Counted from the stretch's first letter, positions 1 through 10,946 are shown. The stretch: 19,545 bases of DNA from Isohypsibius dastychi (GCA_034696485.1 JAQIWT010000476.1:1-19545), one strand, 5' to 3'. Numbers and translations are program-made. The notes: generated from the sequence alone by a model not told the origin.

Positions 1-177
1 AAATCTTGGCCGAAAATTTGAGGGATGCATCGATGCATATTTTGCATCACAGCCTTTCCGAGCTCGTTACGTCCCTGCCATATGGTTTATGACTACGAGC
101 GATACTTGAAGCATCTTGGTGTATCAAGATTGAGAGCTGGAGCGACTGGAGTGTCTTTATCTCACTCGTATGAATGA
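1..177 (+). other. Possible 3' end of an upstream gene (very weak)
   Basis: After an AG acceptor-like site ending at 52, one frame stays open to a TGA at 175-177 and reads as a plausible C-terminal tail (it contains VYDYERYLKHLGVSRLRAG). The other two forward frames are also open for about 80-110 nt, so openness alone proves little. I recognise no family. If real, it would be the last exon of a plus-strand gene ending only 93 nt before the TMEM104 start codon. It could equally be promoter or spacer. Confidence 0.15.
25..38. repeat. 14-bp perfect palindrome ATGCATCGATGCAT
   Basis: The sequence ATGCATCGATGCAT equals its own reverse complement, and a further TGCAT follows at 43-47. It lies upstream of the TMEM104 start. 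It may be a dimeric factor-binding site or chance; no function can be assigned. Confidence 0.5.
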
Positions 178-251
178 TTGACTAAATCCCCATTCTCAGC
201 ACTTCGAGAATCCGATACTTATTCTGTATTATCATATTTATTAGTTCCTGT

Positions 252-264
252 CTGGATATTCCAG
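252..264 (+). promoter_or_regulatory. Splice acceptor 6 nt before TMEM104 ATG
   Basis: TATTCCAG ends at 264 and leaves only GAAATT before the ATG at 271. This could be the acceptor of a 5' UTR intron or a trans-splice (spliced-leader) acceptor. The class III myosin and the small gene at 17904-18463 have the same arrangement. The call is an inference from position only. Confidence 0.35.
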
Positions 265-270
265 GAAATT

Positions 271-2640
271 ATGGCGGGTGACAGCCAGACTGATCCTGGT
301 GCATCTTATTCTGCGACGGTAATTCTTTTTTTTAGGATTGTTTTCAACTTGACTGTAATAAGCGGTTGTATTACAGGTGGGCTTTTTGTTCATATTCAAT
401 CTCATCGTTGGAACAGGAGCTCTCACCTTACCGAAAGCATTCCAGCAGGCTGGATATGTTTTGGGGACAATAATCTTGTGCGCTGTTGGCTTTATCAGGT
501 AACATTGGAGGAAGTCTGCTTGAAATTTTTCTTGGCTTGTCGAGATCAACCTCAAAATTCCCATGACACCAAATATCAACATGTTTCCATTTTTAAGATA
601 AGAGAGCTAGTTGGGTTGGACTGTTGATCACTGTACTCTGATATAACTGTATTTTTGTAGCTACGTGAGTGCAACATTTGTACTGGAAGCAATGTCGAAC
701 GCAAACGCAGTTTTGAGGGTCAAGAAATTCGATTCCTCGGCTGTCAACGAAGCGGTATGAATCAGTTTTCCGCGTGAAATTACTGTGCGCTTGCTTTGAA
801 TATATATTTTTTGATTTCAAGGTGGAAACAGATCGTGAGACAAATTATTCGAATGCAGAGCATTCTGATAACGTTCCGGAGCATTCTCCACTGCTGGAAA
901 AAGCAGACACTAGTGTAGATGACGCTGGACTATTTCAGATTACGAAACGTATCGAGATGGTAATAACTAATTTCTAACTGGAAGACCGGCGAGAGATTTT
1001 TTTATTCCCAATAGCTGTCAAACATCCTTCGATTTTGTTTGTAAAATTTTCTTTTTCAATATGGTTTTTGCTTCAGGGACAAATGGCCGGGATGTTCTTC
1101 ACAAAAAGTAACAATATTTTTGGTTCTCCATCTCGAAGTGGTATTTAAGTGCTGTAACGGAACTCTGTTTTAGTCTGGCAATACATCTTCTACGCTTGTA
1201 TGGTTATATATCTGTGAGTTCCTTTCTTAATCCTGGAACTTACAATGGATATGAACGAATATTTCTTTGCAGATATGGAGACTTGGCAATTTATTCCACT
1301 GCGGTTCCGAAAAGTTTGCGGGATGTTGCATGGTACGGGTGCTACAGTTGCTGCTGCTTGGAATTCGAGTGCATTCCGAGTGAATTATTCTTTGCAGCAC
1401 CTTTGTGAACCAGACCAGCATCTTCAACATGACCGAGGAAGATCCCTGTTGGGCTTCTAGCCCAGGACTGTCACGTCGCAATGCTTATCGAATATTTGTG
1501 GTACTGAGTTTTTGAGGATTACGGCGGTATTACGGCGGTTCAATCTGACGAACTATTTTTCAGATTGTTTTCGCTGCGACGCTTGGTCCATTCATGTTCT
1601 TTAATGTGCAAAAAACGAAGTATCTCCAAGTTGTGACATCGCTAACTCGTTGGGTGGCGTTGTTTATGATGATTGTTCTTGCCATCATTTGGCTGAGCTC
1701 TGGGAAACGCGAAGGCCATCCTCCCGAATTCAGCGCGCCAAACTTCCCCAATGTTTTCGGCATAGCAGTAAGCAGTATCAGTCTCTTCAAAAAATCTTAT
1801 CCGCTCATAAAGATTCATTTAGTCCTTCAGAAAATCTTGTAATTTTCCCCGGACCGCGCTCTGTATTATCTAACTTTTTAAAGCCGGTTCCTGACACTGA
1901 ACTTACTTCTGTCATCACAGGTTTACGCGTTCATGTGCCACCACTCCCTCCCAGGAGTCATCACACCGATTCGGCGGAAAGCCCACGTCCATTCCCTAGT
2001 GTTCCTTGACTACATTTCAGTCTTGATTTTGTATTTGGTCCTCGCGCTCACCGGAGTGTTCCTCTTCAAATCCCCCAAAGATCTCTATACTCTCAATTTC
2101 TTCGATGATTCCGACTCGACGCAGACGGCCCCAATCGCCGTTCGATATTTTCTGGCACTGTTCCCTGTTTTCACCTTATCTAGCACATTTCCAATTGTCG
2201 GGATAACTCTTCGCAATAACATTCGAACACTCTTTGGACTTTTCTCTCGAAAAGAGTACCCTTGGATTGTCGACCGTGTTGGATTTCCTTTGCTGACCTT
2301 ACTGCCACCTATTTGTGTAGCTCTTATTACAAACGAGGTAATATTTTGGGTGACCTTCGGTATTAATGCGGGTTAGTAACATTGTCCTTTAATTTTTCAG
2401 GTTCAATTCCTTGTTGGAATTACCGGAAGCTACGCTGGCTGCGCCATTCAATATGTCATACCAGCAATGTTGGTTTATTGTTCCCGCAATATGGTCGCCA
2501 GGTTGACCCCTGTCTCTCCGGACAGTAAGCTACCGCATCGCTCCTTATTCGCCCACAAATTCTGGGTTATCTTCATTAATCTCTGGGCTTTCGTGAGTGT
2601 TGCTGTAATAACAGTTAATCACATCATCTACCGGAAGTAA
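271..2640 (+). CDS. TMEM104: TMEM104 homologue, multi-pass transporter-like membrane protein
   Basis: Eleven exons: 271-318, 377-498, 661-754, 822-959, 1077-1107, 1174-1213, 1273-1332, 1398-1500, 1564-1767, 1921-2337, 2401-2640. They give 498 aa, close to the roughly 496 aa of human TMEM104. Family landmarks are in order: IFNLIVGTGALTLPKAFQQA near residues 22-41, ATFVLEAMSNANA, the MAGMFF segment, LYGDLAIYSTAVPKSL, AYRIF, VQKTKYLQ, FMCHHSLPGVITPI, VRYFLALFPVFTLS, YPWIVDRVGFP and IQYVIPAMLVY. The family is distantly related to amino-acid/auxin permeases (SLC36/38-like). About ten hydrophobic segments are visible; substrate and membrane location are not established. The ATG at 271 is chosen because exon 1 (MAGDSQTDPGASYSAT) splices in frame into the conserved first helix. 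Exon 4 uses an AAG acceptor (ending 821). The TAA at 2638-2640 overlaps a GTAAGT donor-like string, so a longer isoform is possible, but the family also ends about here. Confidence 0.93.
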
Positions 2641-2689
2641 GTTCCGAAGTATTTTTGTCGTGAATCTAATACTCAATTGTGATATTATT

Positions 2690-2695
2690 TTTATT
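2690..2695 (-). terminator. Poly(A) signal AATAAA for the SLC9C gene
   Basis: The plus strand reads TTTATT, i.e. AATAAA on the minus strand, 84 nt past the SLC9C stop codon. It lies only 50 nt from the TMEM104 stop on the other strand, so the two 3' UTRs probably overlap. No clear plus-strand AATAAA for TMEM104 is visible in the 138-nt gap. Confidence 0.55.
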
Positions 2696-2778
2696 CTTTC
2701 ATTATTTCTTGTCCCCCAATCATGATTATGGGTTGGCTTTGCCAACTAATTTTGATTCTGTTTCTGAAACATGGAGAA

Positions 2779-5700
2779 TTACAAATGTTCTGTAAAATCA
2801 TGATCTGGGAGTTTCGAAGCTTGTTCGTCTGAAGTTCGAACATAGTCGGGATCGTGTCCGATCACGAAAACGATAGGTCGTCTTTTTTCATCACATCTCT
2901 GAAACGAGAGGATACTCGAAACCATTATTTCGCGGTTAGCGTAAATGGCCTACCTGGTCAAACTCTAAATAATTCATACGATTGGATATAATTTTTGGGC
3001 CTTCAAGGGGCACTTCCTGTGGCAGCCCGATGCAGGACCCATGTATCAGTATCACAACTTCCCAGTCAGGATTAAGTACGAAATGCTTCTCTTCGACGAT
3101 GATGGCAAAACCGCTTGAAATCTTTTCGCGTATTCTCTGAATGTGGAGATTCTGCAAGATTTTCTAAACATATTGGAATTTAGACGAGAAATGTTACAAC
3201 TTACTTGGAACACCGGTTGTCCAGAAAGTAAGTTGAAAGCAATTCGCTGACTCCACATTTCCCATAACAATGGTCGTAAGTGTTTGAATTGCAGGAATGC
3301 CTGTTCCAGATGCGCTTTTGGAATCAGAAGAGCCTAGTGGATATTTCCCCTTATTTGCAATGATGAAGTTTAATTCAGAGCTGGGTTTACTTGAACACTG
3401 GAATGGCAGTTATACGTTTTGAAAGACGTCTTCCCGGAAAGAACTAGGAATTCCCCTAAAACATCCCCGCAAGTTACGTTGTCCTCTTTTATTGGCACCA
3501 AGTTGTCTTCCACCAGGTGCGGAATCTCTGGCTGAAATGGTAACTGTTTTCATGTAAATAAATTTGAATTTGACTTTTTAACAGCAGAATAATCACCTTC
3601 ACAACACCGGAGATTATCACAAAGATACCGGCAGCCTCCTCTCCAGCAGTTATGATGCGATGACCAGGGGGAAACTTGGTTTTTATGGACTTACTCTGCA
3701 AAAGTGGACGATGTTTTTCGGCGGAGGATGTTTTTTGTATGACCTACCAGGATGAATACGCGTAAACGATAGTTTCCTTGGATCCATGGAATCTGCTGAA
3801 GAAGCGTTTCCAAACTGGGCTTTCGGTAAGGAATGGCTGAAGCTTTTTGCAGCCGGACTTCGAGCACCTGAAACCGAATTGGTCAACATTTTGCACCTTA
3901 TAGGTGGGCAAACGTTCTTTTTGCCAGAACTGAGTGGTTTTGTCGTCCAACAGTCCTTGATCGTGCAACTTTGAAAGGTCAACTTTCATCCGATGCATTA
4001 CACGTCTTGCGGCGAAGCGTTTTTTCACGGATTTGGCGATGTCCGGTCTTTCCGCAAGTAAGATTTCTTGATAACTCAAATTAGGTAAATTCGTGATCAG
4101 AAAAACATTCTTGCTGTACCTAGATCACTCCAGATTTTCCGCTGCGCTGTTTCAGCAGCCATTTTGATCTTACTGAGCGCCTCATCGGATTGTATTATTT
4201 CCATGGTTCTGCTGGTGGCTTCCTTTTGTCCGAGCAGGAATGCTTTTCCAATTTCAAATCCACTGACTTGACGGTGAGTTACGAAACTTTCGACAAGTTT
4301 GCCCATAACCGGTAATATCAACTGAAATATGAAGCACGCGTTGGAAATCAGATTTTAAATTACAGATGTGCTGATATGGATATGACAAGTTGACTTACCT
4401 TTATCAATCGAATACCTCGAAGGACCCGGAGTAAGCTGAGCACGTCAAAGAACCTCAACATCGTCTTGTGGATTGCTGATCCCCCGTCTCCGAACGCGAG
4501 CACGTATACATCCAAACTACAGGTAAGAAATAATATGAGCTCAAATTCGATTCAGATACACTTAGTCTACCAGAAATCAATTAGAAGCACAAGTACGACG
4601 AATATTTCCAGTTTGCTCCAGTAGCTTGAAATGTAGTAACGTGTTCCATAACCAGAAATCTGTTGAAACAGTCAGCTGTTTGTATCGTCGATTTTGAGGT
4701 GAATACTACAGGCTTACTGTTAGAACAATTTCAATGAGGTAGACTAAGCAGAATATTCCGTTTGCCACAACGAAATAAATGTTCTCATGGAAAAAGTTTT
4801 CGTCGAGATGGTGACCATGCCAGTTGAGCGCTAGGTTTACGACTGCCGCCGTAACATGAATCATAATTGTGAGGTAGACCAACGTCGTAAAACAACAGGA
4901 TGAAACGATTGTTTCCGCATTTCTGTGACCTTTTCCTTTAATGTTCGTGAGTGAATCTCCGCTGCGTTTCCGGTCTTGGCCAATCATTTTTCTCATCATT
5001 TTTTGCTGTAACAAATTTGATTTGTTTTAATCTTTTTTTTAAAGATAAGATGTGGAGCTTACACAGTAATGGAGTTTATGTCCGACATGCCATTTGGATG
5101 TGATGGCTGGAGCTTCGATCAAGGTGCCGGGATGAGCCAGTGCATTTTCAATGCATCTGCTGAGGTACATCAAGGAATGTCTCGAGATGGTTCCGTCTTC
5201 GAACTGTTCGAAAATGCTCCGCTTAAGTAGACGGAGCCACACAGTGCGAACAAATTCGAAATGTCTTTCGGGATGAGAATGGGTCTTGCTGTCATAGCCG
5301 TCCATCTGGATAGAAAGGTCACCATTTTGGTAGAGGTCTCCGACCACTTGTGGTAGCAGCATCGGTCGTTTTCTCTATAGAATAACGCAGTTTTTAATGA
5401 TTGTCAAAGATGAAATTTTTTGTTCATACTGTAATGTAGGGATTAGGAAGGGTTGTCCGGAAGACGGTGTCATCCCAGTTGACATCCGCCAAAAAATAGT
5501 CCTCCTTTAGATCGTCGATTTCTTCAAAACGTTTTCGGGAAAGATACTGCAGAAAATGCTCCGCAGCTTCTTTCACTTCAGCAGTTGATTTATCAAGACC
5601 TGTTTGATATCGTTTTGATTCGACGTAATCCTTCTAATCTACTGAATTTAACATATCTCACCCATCAACTTCAGCAGCTTAGCTGTCGTGGTCCCATTCA

Positions 5701-8567
5701 CAACTACAATCAAATAGATTCAGAGATTAGTTTCATTTTGCGTTGAACCGATTTAGCTTACTCAGAGTCAACATAACGATGCCGGAAGTGTAAAGTAGGA
5801 CCTAAAACTGGATTAGTTACAATTTTATAATTAGAAACTGACAAAAGCAAATGCAGGTACCTTGTCGCCGATGACAGGTTGGTTGATTCTGGGGTCGCGG
5901 TTAACTGTCATTGCCAATGATAAACTGACTGCACCTCGCAATCCTTGCCGCGAATGACTATTAAAATATTATGGAAACGATATTTTCAATTTTTTACAAA
6001 CCTCCCCATGACATGATTAGCATATTCTTCCAGTTGGTGCTCCCGTTAACGCAGAAATATCGCATTAATGGATAGAACGAAACGATACTGATGACTCTGC
6101 AGAAGTTTCAGGGTCATTTAATTACTGCTCAATTTAAGTATTCCAAAATATTTTTACCTGATAACTGTGATGGACAGGTAGAGACACAACAAGTTGACCC
6201 AATCCGTGTTTGAAAAGTTGGTTAGAGCTCTTTCCGATATGGTCAACCCAACCAGGGCAAATATCAAAGTATTCGCAATGTAAGTTAGGATGTCCCAAAA
6301 CCTAGATATATTACGGTTTTGAATTAACGTTTAGTCAAGATGTGTACAGCGAGTTGTAAGTCTGGGTTCTTACGCGTGCATTCCAGGCTCCGTATTGGGA
6401 CTGATAACTGTTCGTTCGTAGTTGAGAACCAAGCCAAGTACCACTACCGCCAACACTCCCGATACATGAAGAACGGTTTCTCCAATATAGAATGTCAAAT
6501 AAGCTGTTGCTAATGTTATGCATATTTCAGAAATTGCATCGTTGGATATATTCTGGATGCACAACGCCGAGATCTTTCCGGCTATGAAACCCAGGAGAGG
6601 ACCACCGGCTACCGTAAGCACGGACTCTAGCGCAAGTGACTCTCCTAGAATATAAAACATTTGATTGATTTTTTCTTGAATTTCAAAAATTCGAAATCCG
6701 TTATACCATCAAAGTTATCATTTGGAATGCTGAGAGCGAGGAATATGTTGAACATGATGATTGCTGTTCCATCATTCAACAATGATTCTCCTTCTAATAT
6801 GACCCCCAATTCAGGTGATGCACCTTCAGAATATGCAAAACTTAGTTTTTCCGGTACTTTTAAATTGAAATTCGGTTTGATTACCGAGATCTTTGAGGAG
6901 GGCCACAACTGCCACAGGGTCTGTTGAGACAAAAAATGAATCTGGTACATGGTAACCGTTATTTATTTAATTATATTATATTTAATAATATACTATTTAA
7001 TATTTTAATATAATTATGTTAATTTAATTTTATATTAATTTTAATATAATATTTATATTTAATAATTATATTTAATTTATAATTTACCCGTAGAAGATAT
7101 CAATGCTCCAAACATCAACGAGTTTAGCCATCCCCAGCCATCTCCAAACATGAACTTGGCTACAACAGCCGTCAAGCACGAGGCCACCGCTTAAAAGGAA
7201 CATTACATTACATCAATATGAATATTTTTTTGACCAGACAGAAGATAAACACCATCAGCTTTCAGAGTGGATAGACATGCTAATTATTGGTAAGGTCAAT
7301 AAGGTCCTCTCGTTATTCCTCTTCTGACGTCTCAAGTCGTTAACTATTTCGTAACATAGTCTTCTTAATTATATCATTTTCAAACTCCGGAAACCGAAGC
7401 GAGCAAGCTTGAATTTGTGGGTTTCATTTACTGCTTGGTGAAACCTTACCTAAACCGCAAGTTGCAAGGATCAATATCTGACCAACAGCTCTCTTGAATA
7501 TTTGGATGTTCAGTGTGAATGCCGATTCAAATAACAATATTGGGAGAAATATCTGAAGGATCCAGTGAGGATCCATTTTGGTCATCGTCGTGAATTTTGA
7601 GAGAGGATGATATACAGTGACGGACAATGTCCCATAGATAACTCCAATTAGCATAATGATAACTGTATAAGGCACGGGAATTTTCGGTTGCAGAAGCCGC
7701 ATAACAACTGAAAATAAAAGAACGTCATATTGCTACATTCGTTTTATGAGAAGGCTGCGAGATTAAGTTTTTTAATTCAAATTTTTTTTTGTTTCAGTTT
7801 TTTGGAGCCAACATTGATACACTCTGTAAATCAATTTATTTTCTTTCGAAAAAGTCAACTCACCCCCAACGGTTATAGCTACAAAAATAAACAGGATCAT
7901 GTAGGGAGGGTGGTTGTGTTCATAGAGCGAATGAATATCAAGTTCCATATTGGTCGAGTTTTCATATCCAAAGTCCAGAAAATCAGATGGCAAGCTCTGT
8001 TGCGAGATTCCATCTTCCTGAACGTCCGATACGTTCGCCGTGCTGTCGTTTTCAAGGATCATTTTTGGGGTGTTTTTTCCAGCAGCGATAATTCCAAAGG
8101 TCATCAGGTCCGTCAAGTCATCTCCATGTTCGGCGATGATTTTAGAGGTAGCTGATGCAGAATGTTGAACAATAATTGGATATTGAGAGAAATAAACGAA
8201 CAAGAAAAGTGTGTGTGATGGGTCGTTGAACGCCGTACGGAATTGGATTCCTAGTGCGAAATGATTCCATCAGGTTCGCACCGGCGCTAGCTAAATCTTG
8301 ATTGATCAACATGGTGCTCTAGGTAAATTTGCATTAAACTCAAGGGTACCTACTTAGTTCATAAGCTTCTCCTAACGTAAGCTTTGCAGGCCGTGTGTAG
8401 TCCTCAAAAACTGATTTGCATTTGATTGACTTGGACAATGGCCGGAACAGTATTGGCATATTATTCATGAGGCACATGGTTTTCGGCATGATTGTCTCAT
8501 ATTGAAGCAAAACACTTGCGCTTCTGTTTTTCAGTTTAATCCGGTTTGTTGTTTGGTTTGCTGACAT
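2779..8567 (-). CDS. SLC9C1: SLC9C / sperm-type Na+/H+ exchanger with voltage sensor and cNBD-like domain
   Basis: Twenty-five exons, 5' to 3': 8567-8354, 8151-7864, 7707-7450, 7189-7088, 6920-6885, 6823-6707, 6644-6374, 6301-6158, 6096-6002, 5943-5861, 5801-5762, 5703-5662, 5599-5430, 5374-5063, 5005-4718, 4659-4571, 4516-4399, 4321-4120, 4066-3914, 3857-3748, 3695-3597, 3531-3391, 3333-3205, 3163-2954, 2898-2779; 1,276 aa. An N-terminal region with NDS, NVS and NST glycosylation sequons precedes the exchanger (about 145-563): DPVAVVALLKDLG, ESLLNDGTAI with the N316-D317 ion-site pair, WGGLRGAV with R511, and VNGTTTAKLLKL. A four-helix voltage sensor (about 745-905) has S4 charges R871, R880, R883, R886, K889 at three-residue steps. 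A cNBD-like fold follows (about 1045-1145: FPPGHRIITAGEEAAGIFVI, then GDVLGEF), then a C-terminal region with VVILIHGS. In the known family the voltage sensor gates proton export and cAMP tunes it. Five introns end in AAG. The ATG at 8567 is the first of several possible starts. SLC9C1 versus C2 cannot be settled here. Confidence 0.92.
6957..7086. repeat. Almost pure A+T low-complexity block in SLC9C intron 4
   Basis: About 130 nt of TTTAAT/ATATAAT-like units hold only two internal G or C bases (near 6991 and 7018). The block fills most of the intron between SLC9C exons 4 and 5. Composition is unlike the flanks. It is probably slippage-generated simple sequence; short inverted AT repeats are present, but no transposon ends are seen. 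Confidence 0.8.
7190..7449 (-). other. Longest SLC9C intron (intron 3, 260 nt)
   Basis: The neighbouring introns are mostly 50-200 nt. I see no additional in-frame exon, RNA gene or mobile element. It ends in an AAG acceptor (CTTTTAAG). Confidence 0.6.
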
Positions 8568-8914
8568 ACGAGGTCATGTTCCCTTTTCCAGTACATTAGG
8601 GGTTTACGATAATAGTTTTTGGATTGACTTCCGATATTTGTTTGCTAGAAGGAGTATTACAGTAGTACTAAAATAATATAAAAGCCGTTAGGCTACGTAT
8701 TAAGATATGGTCTAATTGAGCTAAACATATATACGAAAGCTCAAAAATGTTTCTGGTGATACAAGTATATTAAATCTAGGCGGGTTTCGTTTTCTTGCAT
8801 TGTCAAATTTAGGACTGCGTAAGTGCAAAAATTTGGTCAAACGCCGCCACATGGGTTTTCTCAGCAGTTTTGGTATTTTGATAATTTTTGTCTTGTCTTC
8901 CGAAAAGCGTAATT

Positions 8915-9510
8915 TTAGAAGGTTTGCTGATTATGATACGCCTTTCTCAAGATCTCCCTTTTGAATGGTGAAAAGCACAGTTCAATTTTATTCAAGTCGA
9001 TTGTCAGACTGCAAATGACCACTGGGTAGCTATCGTTTCCAAAGATGTTTCCGGGCACTAAAAGTAGCATCTCCAGTAGCCTATCAGCAACATTTTCTTC
9101 TTCCCTAAATGTTTTGACGTCCAAGAAATGGGCGCGATTGTACAGAGCGAATCTTCAAGACGTCCTTCTTTTTGCACCATAAGTTTAGTACTGAGCATTC
9201 TCTTTGATCACGCTTCGCATTTTGCTCTAAGAAGCTCAATCGGTGTTTGAAAAGAACGCTTACTTCCGTTGAGGAAATGGTAGTCTTCAGATTCCAACTT
9301 TTCTTAATTGTCTGGTTTACTGTAATTACCCATGTTTTCAGTGTTTTGGGTGGGAAGACAAAAGCATAAGTAGTGGAGGTCGCACGATGAACTAAAGCCA
9401 AACTGATGGACACTAGCTTTTTTGGTATGCCAAGGTCAGAGCGAGCTTGATCATTGTATTTCGCTGGAATGACAAGTTTATAGGTAGTTGTTGTCAGAAG
9501 TGGTGATCTC
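8915..9510 (-). other. Unrecognised minus-strand coding-like block, possibly frameshifted
   Basis: One minus-strand frame is open from about 9510 to a TAG at 9105 (about 135 codons). It contains protein-like stretches such as KLVIPAKYNDQARSDLG and TTYAFVFPPKTLKTW. A second frame, shifted by one, takes over near 9155 and stays open to TAA at 8915-8917 (VKTFREEENVADRLLEMLLL, then SLTIDLNKIELCF). The frames overlap around 9105-9155 with no obvious intron between them. Strong donor-like strings (GTAAGC near 9260, GTAATT near 9328) could instead define small introns. I do not recognise a family. It may be a decayed gene, a real small gene with unusual splicing, or chance. It sits upstream of SLC9C on the same strand, but a stop codon separates them. 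Confidence 0.28.
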
Positions 9511-10946
9511 TACCCCGATGCTAGCTGTGTGTTGTCAAACAGCCATTTAGGTGTTTATTGATGCATCTAGTACTGGTTTTGTCTGTTTTTTTTGCAATCA
9601 ACTGGTATGATTTCCATGCTTGGATTTATGATTTTTCAGTGATTATTTTCGAACGGAATGAGTTATTTGTGGAAATATCTACTGAATAATACCGGAATCT
9701 CGTAACAGGTCCGTGATCTTAAAATATGGAGTTTACGAGAGAACACAATTAGGTCTAGTTGTTTTCATAATCAATCAAAATTAGTGAAGAAAGTTTTGGT
9801 ATTGTTGTTCCCGTTCTGGATAGCTGAGCTAATGATAAATTCCGAGCGCCGAGTAGAGTTTGGCTTATCTTAGGAATTTTCTGTTTGACAACTGGATTTT
9901 TTGGACTGCTGACATGCTGATAGATTTATAATTGAATTAATAATAATGTCGTGTAAATAGCTCTGGAATATGTTGCTTGCAAAAGTGGCGAACGCACTCA
10001 CTTCTGCAATGAGATGTTGGTATTTGCGGAATGCTTTTGACTGCAGCTATATTTTTGGCAAAAGATGGTTAATATCTGCGGCTGTTGAGCAGTTTTAAAT
10101 ACGAGTCGACACTGACGTATTGTAACTAATTGTCGCTGTTGAAAAGAAGAATTACCCTGCCGACTGCTGCACTTTAGTTGACTATACCGATGTGATGATG
10201 GGAATGTTCAATTAATTTACTCTTACCATCGCATTTACGGCTGGAGATTCAAGATCACATTTCAACGAGACGGTAAATTAACTTTTTCACGCAAACAAAC
10301 TCACTTAATTACTAGACCTAATCAACCTTCCTCAGGTTTCTCGGTGTATCATTGCGACGTTGATCTATTCTCAAGGCTTACTTTAGTTTAGCTGTAAAAT
10401 GTCTTGAACGTGATTCTTTGGATTGAATTGACTTTCGAATGTATTGAACGAACAGAATCAACAGCCATATCATAGTCATGTTGGTGAAAGTGCATGTAAG
10501 TTGTTCTCTCTTCCTCAGCTAACCTTTGTCGACTTTTTCAGCTAATGTTTGAATGCAAATTGATTTGAAGTGCGGTCGAGTTCAGGCATTTATTGAGCGT
10601 TGGCTCATAGCATGAGAGCGTAAATGTTTTTTGCATCCAGTGCTAATAAGTGATCACAGCACCGAGATATGCAAGAAGATGGTTGTGAGGTTGATGATGG
10701 ACGCTGCTGCTAAAGGGAAAAACGAGAGTGTAACGGACCTCAAGTTGTAAAGATGCGATGTCGGATGTCGGCCTAGTTATAATTTGACAAGCTAAAGCTG
10801 GTAAAGCCAGCCTCGTTCCATCTTTGGATTACTCAATCAACAACTAGTTTTAGGCGTTTAACATTTACTTGTCTTATTTTGTGGTCGGCTAACCGTATGC
10901 TTTGTACTCATTTTAAAGGTTGATATTGAACATCCACCTGCGGCCA

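Noticed and set aside
241-582. 113-codon open frame on the minus strand
   Set aside because: It is a shadow of TMEM104 exons 1-2 and an intron, with no protein-like features of its own.
2632-2645. GTAAGT donor overlapping the TMEM104 stop codon
   Set aside because: The family ends at this point and no further exon fits in the 138-nt gap before SLC9C, so the stop is taken as real.
10796-10810. Short hairpin GCTGG-TAAAG-CCAGC upstream of the myosin
   Set aside because: A 5-bp stem is expected by chance in a region of this size.
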